From JANPJV01 sp031425695 (GTDB lineage: Bacteria > Pseudomonadota > Gammaproteobacteria > Xanthomonadales > SZUA-5): DNA of 64,000 bases. Of this stretch, positions 1-6,248 are shown piece after piece. The notes beneath the pieces are model-generated. The model searched no databases, was not told the DNA's origin, and saw only the letters and a program-made list of their open reading frames with translations. The stretch covers positions 1 through 64,000 of the forward strand of contig JANPJV010000212.1 in NCBI GenBank assembly GCA_031425695.1, read 5' to 3'. How positions within the stretch are numbered: the stretch's first letter is position 1; every line of letters begins with the position of its first letter. A program made the position numbers and the translations under genes.

Positions 1-107
1 AGGAATACCTGAAGCGATACAACGCGGACCCCAAGCCATTTGTCTGGCGAAAGAGCGCTGACCAGATCATAGAAAGCGTCGGCCGAGCGGCCGGAAAGCT
101 TGTCTGA
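1..107 (+). CDS. IS630-type transposase, 3' fragment
   Basis: The frame beginning at base 3 is open from the window edge to a TGA at 105-107. It encodes a 34-residue tail containing RYNADPKPFVWRKSADQII, the usual C-terminal signature of IS630-family DDE transposases (known family pattern: NPKPFxWxKxAxxI). The rest of the gene lies outside the window, so completeness cannot be judged. A 22-bp inverted-repeat arm begins 30 bases downstream, as expected if an element end lies here. The family assignment rests on this short tail only. Confidence 0.7.
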   Translation, partial: EYLKRYNADPKPFVWRKSADQIIESVGRAAGKLV

Positions 108-137
108 CTTAATTATGCTTATTTCTGACACACCACA

Positions 138-437
138 CTAGTGTAGTGCGGCATAAGTAGCTGCCATTATTTCCGCGCCTTTTGACCCGATGCGTCGTTG
201 TTTTCAGCCCGTCGGCACAGCCGCCGGGCGTTCGACCGATCGCGCGGCATGCCGCGCGAGCTTGATCGGTCTCACTTTCGCCATAGAAGAGCTATGCCTC
301 CTCCTGCCCGCAACAAGTTGCGTGCGTTCGAGCCGGCGCGCGGCTTGCCGCGCGAGCCGCCGTCTCTCACCCTCTCGCCTAGCCTCGGGCCAAAATGCAT
401 CGGAAATAAAAGTCATACTTACGCCGCACTACACTAG
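138..437. repeat. Pair of 22-bp inverted repeats, possible IS remnant or MITE
   Basis: The arm at 138-159 (starting CTAGTGTAGTGCGGC) is repeated in inverted orientation at 416-437 with one mismatch. The 256 bp between them hold no convincing gene but contain two GC-rich hairpins, around 240-263 and 333-355, built from GCGCGGCatGCCGCGC-type stems. The left arm lies 30 bp past the end of an IS630-type transposase. The right arm ends 7 bp before the start codon of the next gene. Inference: a non-autonomous element or solo ends of the neighbouring IS, which would supply that gene's leader. No target duplication could be confirmed. Confidence 0.55.
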
Positions 438-444
438 CCAAGCC

Positions 445-852
445 ATGCCACGCGCCATTTTCCATCTCTCCTTTCCGGTGCACGAGCTGGGCTCGGCGCT
501 CGATTTCTATTGCGGTGTCCTGGGCGGCGTCGTCGGTCGCCAGCAGCCGCTGTGGGTCGATGTGATTCTGTTCGGCCACCAGCTTACGCTGCAGCAGCAA
601 CCCGAGCAGGTGCCGGCGCGCGGGCGGCAGGGCGTCAGACACTTCGGGTTCATTCTCGACTGGAGCGAATGGGAGGTGCTCGCGGATCGCCTGCAGGTGG
701 CGAGCCCGCAGAGCGTGCTTGCGCGCGAGCTGCGCGCGCCTGGCGGTCCCGCTGAGCACGTCAAGCTCCTGCTGGAAGATCCGAGTGCGAACCTGATTGA
801 GATCAAGGCCTATCGAGAGCTCCAGAGCATCAGTTCGTCGTTGGTGGGATAG
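445..852 (+). CDS. VOC-family (glyoxalase/bleomycin-resistance-like) protein
   Basis: A 135-aa single-domain vicinal-oxygen-chelate protein. It begins FHLSFPVHELGSALDFYCGV, the typical first beta-alpha unit of VOC proteins with an N-terminal metal-ligand His. It closes with HVKLLLEDPSANLIEIKAY, where the terminal Glu is the usual last ligand. The frame is open further upstream to 190, but that part is low-complexity repeat DNA, so the ATG at 445 is chosen. Its leader is the arm of an inverted repeat, which may have replaced the original promoter. Family members are dioxygenases, isomerases or antibiotic binders; the substrate cannot be told from sequence. Confidence 0.8.
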   Translation: MPRAIFHLSFPVHELGSALDFYCGVLGGVVGRQQPLWVDVILFGHQLTLQQQPEQVPARGRQGVRHFGFILDWSEWEVLADRLQVASPQSVLARELRAPGGPAEHVKLLLEDPSANLIEIKAYRELQSISSSLVG

Positions 853-858
853 TCGGGT

Positions 859-1164
859 TTGTCTGCTTTCCCGAGCGCAAATACCGTGCGAACTTTCTGG
901 CGCGCGTTGTTCTACCTCTGGGTGCTCGCGGCGATTGCCGCGGCCGGCATTGCCGGCGTCGCCCAGGGCGAGGTCGGCGAGGCCGTCTTCGCCATCAGTT
1001 TTTTCTGGCTCGGCATGCCCTGGACAGCCGCCCTGGCGCTGGCCCCGTGGTCGGATCTGCTGATCCAGGCGGCACTCGTGCTCGCCGTCTTGATCAACCT
1101 CGGCCTGCTGCATTGGCTTGGACGCAGGGCGTCGCGCACTCAGGGTCCGCAACTCAAGGCGTAA
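859..1164 (+). CDS. Small two-helix membrane protein of unknown function
   Basis: A 101-aa protein with two clear hydrophobic segments (roughly residues 15-38 and 62-88) and an Arg-rich C-terminus, so probably an inner-membrane protein. It starts only 6 bases after the VOC gene's stop, and the two are likely co-transcribed. The start is a TTG at 859; an in-frame GTG at 886 is the alternative and would still keep both helices. No Shine-Dalgarno sequence decides between them. I do not recognise the family. Confidence 0.55.
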   Translation: MSAFPSANTVRTFWRALFYLWVLAAIAAAGIAGVAQGEVGEAVFAISFFWLGMPWTAALALAPWSDLLIQAALVLAVLINLGLLHWLGRRASRTQGPQLKA

Positions 1165-1203
1165 AAGCCCTAGGCTAGGCGCTCCTACTTACCGAGATTG
1201 ACC

Positions 1204-2142
1204 ATGTCGCAATCACGCGTTTGCCTGGCCCTGATGGCCGTGGCGATGGTGCTGGTACCGGCCGCGCCGTTGGCGGCGGCGAGCGGAAAGTTCGTGGTGT
1301 TGCCGCCCACCGTCACGACGGCTGCCATGCGCGCCGAGGCGCGCAAGATGCACGACAGCGGCACTCTGCAGGAGCTGGCGAAGGCGCTGAATGTGATCTT
1401 CGTGCTGCCGCGAGATATCACTTTGCGCTTCGCCGAATGCGGCGAGGCCAACGCTTACTACGATCCATCGACGCGCGAGATTTCGATGTGCCTCGAGCTC
1501 ATGGGCGGCATGGCCGAGACGCTCGAGGGCCAGTTCGAGGATGAGGAAACCACCGCCAACGCGCTGGCCGGCGCCTTTCTCGCGGTGGTTCTGCACGAGG
1601 CCGGACATGCGCTGGTGGACGTGCTCGAAATCCCGATCACCGGGCGCGAGGAGGACGCGGTCGATCAGCTGTCGGCCTGGATCCTGATCGAGGCCGAAGA
1701 TGTCGATTCCGTGCGCGGCGCAGCCGCGACCTACTACATCGACGATGATGTCGGCGATGACGATTTCGCTGACGAGCATTCGCTCAACAAACAGCGCTAC
1801 TTCAACCTGGTCTGCTGGGCTTACGGCTCCGATCCTGACAACCAGCAGGACCTCATCGAATCCTGGGAGCTGCCCAAGGCACGTGCGGAGCGTTGTGTGG
1901 ACGAGTACGCACTGCTCGACCGCAGTTGGAAACGCCTGCTCGAGAAGCACCTGCGCGAGGAGGCCGACACGGCCCCGGTAACGACCGAATCGCGTCCGCG
2001 GCGATCGCCGACCTCCCTCGGAGACGCCATCCTGGGCGACGACGCTCGCTCCGAGGAAGACACAAGCGGCGACGACGGCACGGATGCCGACGCCGGAGGC
2101 GCTTCCAACGGCATTGGCGGCGGCAAGAAGAAAGGCGACTAA
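1204..2142 (+). CDS. DUF4344-type putative secreted metallopeptidase
   Basis: A 312-aa protein with a signal peptide (hydrophobic stretch ending PAAPLAAA). The core carries the zinc-protease motif HEAGHALVDVLEIPITGREE, that is HExxH followed by a downstream Glu/Asp-rich segment (EEDAVDQL) typical of DUF4344 proteins. Cys residues in the N-terminal part (AECGEANAYYDP, ISMCLELM) and WAYGSD/ERCVDEYALLDRSW are family landmarks. The last ~60 residues are acidic, Gly-rich and probably disordered. The ATG at 1204 is preferred over the upstream TTG at 1198. Expected location is periplasm or exterior. The substrate is unknown. Confidence 0.8.
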   Translation: MSQSRVCLALMAVAMVLVPAAPLAAASGKFVVLPPTVTTAAMRAEARKMHDSGTLQELAKALNVIFVLPRDITLRFAECGEANAYYDPSTREISMCLELMGGMAETLEGQFEDEETTANALAGAFLAVVLHEAGHALVDVLEIPITGREEDAVDQLSAWILIEAEDVDSVRGAAATYYIDDDVGDDDFADEHSLNKQRYFNLVCWAYGSDPDNQQDLIESWELPKARAERCVDEYALLDRSWKRLLEKHLREEADTAPVTTESRPRRSPTSLGDAILGDDARSEEDTSGDDGTDADAGGASNGIGGGKKKGD

Positions 2143-2252
2143 GCCAGGTGTTCAAGCTGCCGAGATAAAATCGCAAGGCGGAACCCGCGGCGCGGGTTCC
2201 ACCGCATGCAGTGGCGCCACGGTGGAATCGACCGTGCCGGTCCCGTCTTATC

Positions 2253-2522
2253 TCACTTCTTTTCGCTCGCGACCAGCGCCGGCTGGGCAGCCGGCGCCGG
2301 CAGGCGCTGGTAAACGATCTGCTGCGTGCCACCGTCGCAACTTCCGACCTTCTTCGCCTCCGAAACGGACTCCGCGGGAACGATTTCAAGCGTGTAGTTC
2401 AGCACGCCCTTGGCATCGATGCGGCTCGCAATTTCCTGCTTGAGCTCGGTGCAGTCCTTGCGTGCGTGGGCCGACGTGCTGATCAGGGCGGCGAACACGG
2501 CAGTGACGATCGACAGCTTCAT
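2253..2522 (-). CDS. DUF1161 small periplasmic protein
   Basis: An 89-aa protein with a cleavable signal peptide (MKLSIVTAVFAALISTSAHA) followed by the DUF1161 pattern: CTELKQEIASRIDAKGV, YTLEIVPAE, and VGSCDGGTQQIVYQR. Two cysteines about 40 residues apart may form a disulphide. The C-terminal ~15 residues are Ala/Pro-rich. DUF1161 proteins are small envelope proteins of unknown role. The gene stands alone, with the plus-strand metallopeptidase gene converging on it. Confidence 0.85.
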   Translation of the reverse strand: MKLSIVTAVFAALISTSAHARKDCTELKQEIASRIDAKGVLNYTLEIVPAESVSEAKKVGSCDGGTQQIVYQRLPAPAAQPALVASEKK

Positions 2523-2701
2523 GGTGATTCAAAGTCCGTAGGCAATGCCGCCGGATGGCGGTGTAGCCATAGTCCGTGCGCCTGCGGGCGCACCGCGGGC
2601 AGCAACGGCCCGAGTGCAGGCGCGCTCGGCGTTATTGCGGGCGGGTTGCACTTGTGAGTTCGGAGCTTGTCCTGACGCTGTTGCTCCAAGCGGCCAAGAG
2701 A

Positions 2702-2724
2702 GTCCGGACAAGGTCCGGACCCAC
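2702..2724. repeat. Dispersed repeat A copy (GTCCGGAC-AAG-GTCCGGAC)
   Basis: One copy of a recurrent hairpin unit made of two self-palindromic GTCCGGAC octamers separated by 3 bases and followed by CCAC. It lies just downstream of the epimerase stop codon. Other copies are at 6222-6243, in an array at 12508-12865, and at 57681-57704. A degenerate copy in the opposite orientation (GTTCGGAGCTTGTCC) sits just before it, near 2657. Confidence 0.8.
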
Positions 2725-2734
2725 AGGGCGCGGC

Positions 2735-3877
2735 TCACGCCTTTTCCGCATGCCACGCCGCCAGCACCTTGGCCTCGTCCTCGCGCTTCCAGCCGGCGCG
2801 CAGGGTGGCCTGGCGCTCGGCGGGCTGGGTGCGGAACCAGTCGAGCAGGTCGCGCACAGTGACAGCGAGCGGGCGGAAGGTGAGGCCGGTGGCCAGGGCC
2901 TTGCGGATGTCGACCTTGCCGAAGCCGGCGTACTCGCCCACATCGGGCACGTAGATGGGCAGCGAGCCACCAATCTCGACCTGCTGCTTCTCGAGGAAAT
3001 CGACGGGCACGTGGGTGAACTCGACCTTGCCGCCGGTGACGGCGTGGCAGCCATGCACCATCTCGTCGGTGCTGAGCTCATAGTCGGGGCCGCAGGCGTT
3101 GAAGACCCCGAAAGTGCGCTGCTCGGCGAGACGGATCATCCACTCGGCGAGGTCACGGCCGTCGATGATCTGCAGCGGATCCTGGCCGTCGCCGGGCACC
3201 AGCACTTCGCCGCCAGCGGCGATGCGCAGCGGCCAATAGGTGAAGCGGTCGGATTCATCGCGCGGGCCGACGATGTAGCCCGGGCGAACGATCGTCGTGA
3301 TACCGGGAAAATGCTTTTCGGCCTCGGCCTCGCTCAGTGCTTTCAGCGGGCCGTAGAGGTTCTCGACATCGGCCAGTAGCGTGGTGCGCGTCTCCGCGAA
3401 CGCGTCCTTGCCCTTGTAGGGCGCCAGCGGCGCCTGCTCGTCGATGCCGGCCTTGGACGGATCCGCGTAGACCGAAATGGTCGAGATGAACTGGTAGTGC
3501 TTTACTTTGCCCGCGAGCACCTTGCCGACGTCGCGCACCCAATGCGGCACGCTGGTCGGATTATCGATGCAGACGTCCCACTCGCGGCCTTCGAGCGACT
3601 TGAGATCACCCGTCTCGCGATCGCCGAGCAGCTGTTCGACCTTGCCCGGCCACTCCGGAGACGGCCGCTTGCCGCGGTTGAACAGGGTCACTTCGTGCCC
3701 GCGCGCCAGCGCGTACTGCACCTGGAACGGCCCGGTGAAACCGGTGCCACCAAGAATCAGGATCTTGAGCTTCTTCGCGGCCGGCGTAACCGCTGCCAGG
3801 CTTGAAGCGAACGGCACTGCAGAGGCCACCGACAGCATCGCCCCAAGGCGCAGCAGGTCACGGCGGGAGAAATTCAT
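2735..3877 (-). CDS. TAT-exported NAD-dependent epimerase/dehydratase-like protein
   Basis: A 380-aa protein starting at the ATG at 3877 with a twin-arginine signal (MNFSRRDLLRLGAML, then a hydrophobic stretch to about residue 28). The Rossmann nucleotide-binding motif LILGGTGFTGPFQVQYALARG follows near residue 37. Further landmarks are FNRGKRPSPEWPG, QFISTISVYADPSKAG, TIVRPGYIVGPRDESDRFTYWP and FNACGPDYELSTDEM. This is the NAD-dependent epimerase family in its isoflavone-reductase-like form, often seen with a TAT signal in environmental bacteria. The substrate is unknown. An N-terminal extension of 32 residues to 3973 is possible but would destroy the TAT signal. Confidence 0.8.
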   Translation of the reverse strand: MNFSRRDLLRLGAMLSVASAVPFASSLAAVTPAAKKLKILILGGTGFTGPFQVQYALARGHEVTLFNRGKRPSPEWPGKVEQLLGDRETGDLKSLEGREWDVCIDNPTSVPHWVRDVGKVLAGKVKHYQFISTISVYADPSKAGIDEQAPLAPYKGKDAFAETRTTLLADVENLYGPLKALSEAEAEKHFPGITTIVRPGYIVGPRDESDRFTYWPLRIAAGGEVLVPGDGQDPLQIIDGRDLAEWMIRLAEQRTFGVFNACGPDYELSTDEMVHGCHAVTGGKVEFTHVPVDFLEKQQVEIGGSLPIYVPDVGEYAGFGKVDIRKALATGLTFRPLAVTVRDLLDWFRTQPAERQATLRAGWKREDEAKVLAAWHAEKA

Positions 3878-3973
3878 GGTGACGGCTCGGTCTGGGTGAG
3901 TCGCGCAGTGTGCCGCGTCGCGCGCGCCGGCTCCTGTGGCGGAAGTTGGGGGGGTCGGCCGGAGCCAAAGCAT

Positions 3974-4100
3974 TTATCCACAGATTTCGCAGATTTGCGC
4001 AGATTAAAAGCGACGAGAATGCTGACAGCCGCGCCGGTACCGGTCTGCAGATTTCAATCCGCCTTCAATCTCCGGAATCTGTGGATGAAAAGCTCTTTAG
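3974..4100. repeat. Intergenic repeat with CACAGAT-type units (family G)
   Basis: Starts ATCCACAGATTTCGCAGATT and ends CCGGAATCTGTGGATGAAAA, so the outer ends are inverted copies of each other. A related, better-formed hairpin lies at 14341-14480. No open frame in this gap (3878-4197) looks coding. The remainder of the gap holds a REP-like unit at 4148-4177. Confidence 0.6.
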
Positions 4101-4147
4101 CGTGCGGCACACATCGATTCAGCAGCGGTCGACTCAAGTGCCGTCAA

Positions 4148-4177
4148 GTAGCCCGCTGCGCGGGCAACATGACCTAC
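4148..4177. repeat. REP-like element (GTAG...CTAC, family B)
   Basis: Begins GTAGCCCGCTGCGCGGGC, i.e. a GTAG tetranucleotide followed by a short G+C stem (CCCGC-TGC-GCGGG), and ends AACATGACCTAC, where CTAC is the inverted tetranucleotide. Near-identical units occur at 46903-46933, 54854-54883 and 54902-54931. A longer relative is at 58519-58668. It lies at the 3' end of the FHA gene. Confidence 0.75.
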
Positions 4178-4197
4178 AACAATCGATACGACGTTCC

Positions 4198-5028
4198 TCA
4201 GCCGCCGCCGAACTCCAGGTACACCAGCACCGCCAACGCCAGCAGGGTGACCACCGCGGCGGTCATGATGATCCAGTCGACGCCGCCATCTTCCCTGGCT
4301 TCCCTCGGCGTGGCGCCATCGGGGACGAAGGGACGGTTGACCTGCGTGATGACCTGGGTGTGGGGTTCATCTTCCGAGATCGACAGATACCCTGGGGCTT
4401 CGATCAGGAAGCGGTTCTGGTCGAAGGCCAGCTGGTCGCCGGGGCGGAGCACGGTGTCGCGCACCGAGGTGCCGTTGACGTAGGTGCCGTTGACCGAGCC
4501 GAGATCACGCAGGAACAGGCCATCGGGCGTGTTCTCGATCATGGCGTGGCGCCGGTTCATGCTCGGCTCGTTGAGCACGAGGTCGCACTCGCTGCCCTTG
4601 CCGATCACCGTACGAGCGCGCAGCGGGATGACCTTGCCGAAATAAGTACCGGCCATGGCGCGCAGCACAACGCGCGGCGGTGCCAGCCGCGAGCGCAGGT
4701 CGTCGTCGGTCTCGGCCTTGGGCGGCTTCTCGCTGCGGTCCTCGTCAGGGCGCACCACCAAGCGCACGTTGCCGACGATGACGATGTCGCCGAGGCGCAG
4801 GATCGCCTTTTCCTTGACCGGCCGGCCATTGACCTGGACCGGTGCGCCGGCTTCGATCACCGCCAGCGTGATCCCGCGCCGGTAGTCGAACGCCAGTTCG
4901 ATGTGGTGTCCACGCACGCCTTTGTTCGCAGGGAGCACCACGTCGTTGTCGGCGGCCGCGCCGACCCGCACCTGTCCTTCCCCGGTGAGGAAATCCTGTC
5001 GCTCTCCTCCGGGGAAGCTGATCTTCAT
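4198..5028 (-). CDS. Two-FHA-domain protein with C-terminal membrane anchor
   Basis: A 276-aa protein. The first FHA-like domain spans about residues 18-90 (RVGAAADNDVVLP, GHHIEL, RLGDIVIVGN) and is partly degenerate. The second, about 137-205, is canonical: VIGKGSECDLVLNEPSMNRR, then RHAMIE and RDLGSVNGTYVNG. FHA domains bind phosphothreonine peptides. A single hydrophobic helix (ITAAVVTLLALAVLVYLEF-like) ends the chain, so both domains should face the cytoplasm. It lies downstream of the porin and Ser/Thr kinase genes on the same strand, which suggests it reads the kinase's phosphorylation. That link is inference from context. Confidence 0.85.
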   Translation of the reverse strand: MKISFPGGERQDFLTGEGQVRVGAAADNDVVLPANKGVRGHHIELAFDYRRGITLAVIEAGAPVQVNGRPVKEKAILRLGDIVIVGNVRLVVRPDEDRSEKPPKAETDDDLRSRLAPPRVVLRAMAGTYFGKVIPLRARTVIGKGSECDLVLNEPSMNRRHAMIENTPDGLFLRDLGSVNGTYVNGTSVRDTVLRPGDQLAFDQNRFLIEAPGYLSISEDEPHTQVITQVNRPFVPDGATPREAREDGGVDWIIMTAAVVTLLALAVLVYLEFGGG

Positions 5029-5070
5029 CGAGATGGGGTCAGGGGCCGAGGTGAAGGCATCCGCCGAAGA

Positions 5071-6165
5071 CTACCAGCGTGAACGCACGTCGAGGAGGTA
5101 TCGATCGGTGTACTCATCGAGCCCATCCCGGCGCTCGAGGAAGGCGGTTGCCTGCACGCTCCAGTTTTCGTTGAACCCGTAGGCCACCCACGGCATGTAG
5201 CCGCGCGCGAAAGTGTGGAACCACCAGTCGTCTTCCGCGAAGCCCGCGAGCACTGCATCTCGCTGTGCGCGCTGGATTGCGTAGCCGAGTTCCCAGCCGC
5301 CGAGGCGTTCGGCATCGCCCCAGACGACGCTGAAACGCGCACCGTCCTCGAGCTCACGCGCACCCAGGTTGCGCACCAGATCCAGGCGCGCCACCAACGG
5401 TTTCTCGCGCACTTGCGTGCGCCCGATCAGTTGCAGATCGAGGAGCTCGTATTCGCTGACCAGGAGACCGGCGACGCGACGGTTGGTACGGGCGAGGCCC
5501 TGGCGGGCAAAGGTTTCGAGGTCGTCGAAGTCGAGATAGCTCAGGAAGGCGCTGAAGCCGGTTCCGGCACCTTCCATCCAGCCGTAGCCAAACTGGATCG
5601 CCGTGATGCGCGACTCGTCGCCATAGAGGTGATCACCGGCGAAGTAGCCGGCCTGGAAATGCAGCGCGTCGAAATCGCGCACCTCGCCGGAGTATTCGAA
5701 GCTGGCGCCGACCGGGCGCAGGTCGCGGTCCCATAGCAACGGCGAGAGCACCAGCGGCATCGCGGTCTTGCCGACGCGCAGCAACGCCGACTCGGAGATG
5801 GCGTAGCTGGCATAGAGCTCGTCGAGCTCCGTGTCGTTGGAGATCTCGTTGTCGTTGTTGCGGCGGCTGTCGGCATTGTCGTCGGTGCCGCCGGCGAGCT
5901 TCACCGCACCGGCAAACTCCCAGCCGTTGCCGGAGTTGAAGCGCAAGCCAGTCCGCAAGGACGCGCGGCCGCGGTCGATGTCATCCGGACGCGCCGGAAT
6001 ATCGGTGGTCTTTTCGTAGCGCAGGCGCAGGTCGCCGTACCAGTCCCAGGCGGAGCTGGCTTCCTCACTGGCCTCCTCGTCTTCCTGTGCCTGAGCGGGC
6101 AAGGCGTTCAGCAGGAATCCCAGCACCAGCGCGACTAGCAGAAACTTGGGTTGCGTTGTGTTCAT
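5071..6165 (-). CDS. Outer-membrane beta-barrel, putative porin
   Basis: A 364-aa protein with a signal peptide (to about residue 26, ALPAQAQ), an acidic linker, then alternating beta strands starting WDWYGDLRLRYEK and ending in LLDVRSRW. The C-terminal aromatic residue is as usual for BAM-assembled barrels. Landmarks are RASLRTGLRF, ELDELYASY and RVGKTAMPLVLSPLLWDRDL, seen in the phosphate-selective/Porin_5-like group. No catalytic motif. It lies 42 bp upstream of the FHA gene and 83 bp downstream of the kinase gene, where a repeat A copy fills the gap. Confidence 0.75.
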   Translation of the reverse strand: MNTTQPKFLLVALVLGFLLNALPAQAQEDEEASEEASSAWDWYGDLRLRYEKTTDIPARPDDIDRGRASLRTGLRFNSGNGWEFAGAVKLAGGTDDNADSRRNNDNEISNDTELDELYASYAISESALLRVGKTAMPLVLSPLLWDRDLRPVGASFEYSGEVRDFDALHFQAGYFAGDHLYGDESRITAIQFGYGWMEGAGTGFSAFLSYLDFDDLETFARQGLARTNRRVAGLLVSEYELLDLQLIGRTQVREKPLVARLDLVRNLGARELEDGARFSVVWGDAERLGGWELGYAIQRAQRDAVLAGFAEDDWWFHTFARGYMPWVAYGFNENWSVQATAFLERRDGLDEYTDRYLLDVRSRW

Positions 6166-6221
6166 TGGCAGCGGCTGCTCCTGGGTAACGAGCTGTTCTG
6201 AGATCTGCTGGCAAAGCGGCC

Positions 6222-6243
6222 GGGCAAGGGGTCCGGACCCACA
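6222..6243. repeat. Dispersed repeat A, degenerate copy
   Basis: GGGCAAGGGGTCCGGACCCA matches one half of repeat A well and the other poorly. It is placed in the 83-bp gap directly after the kinase stop codon at 6249. Confidence 0.5.
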
Positions 6244-6248
6244 TCAAG

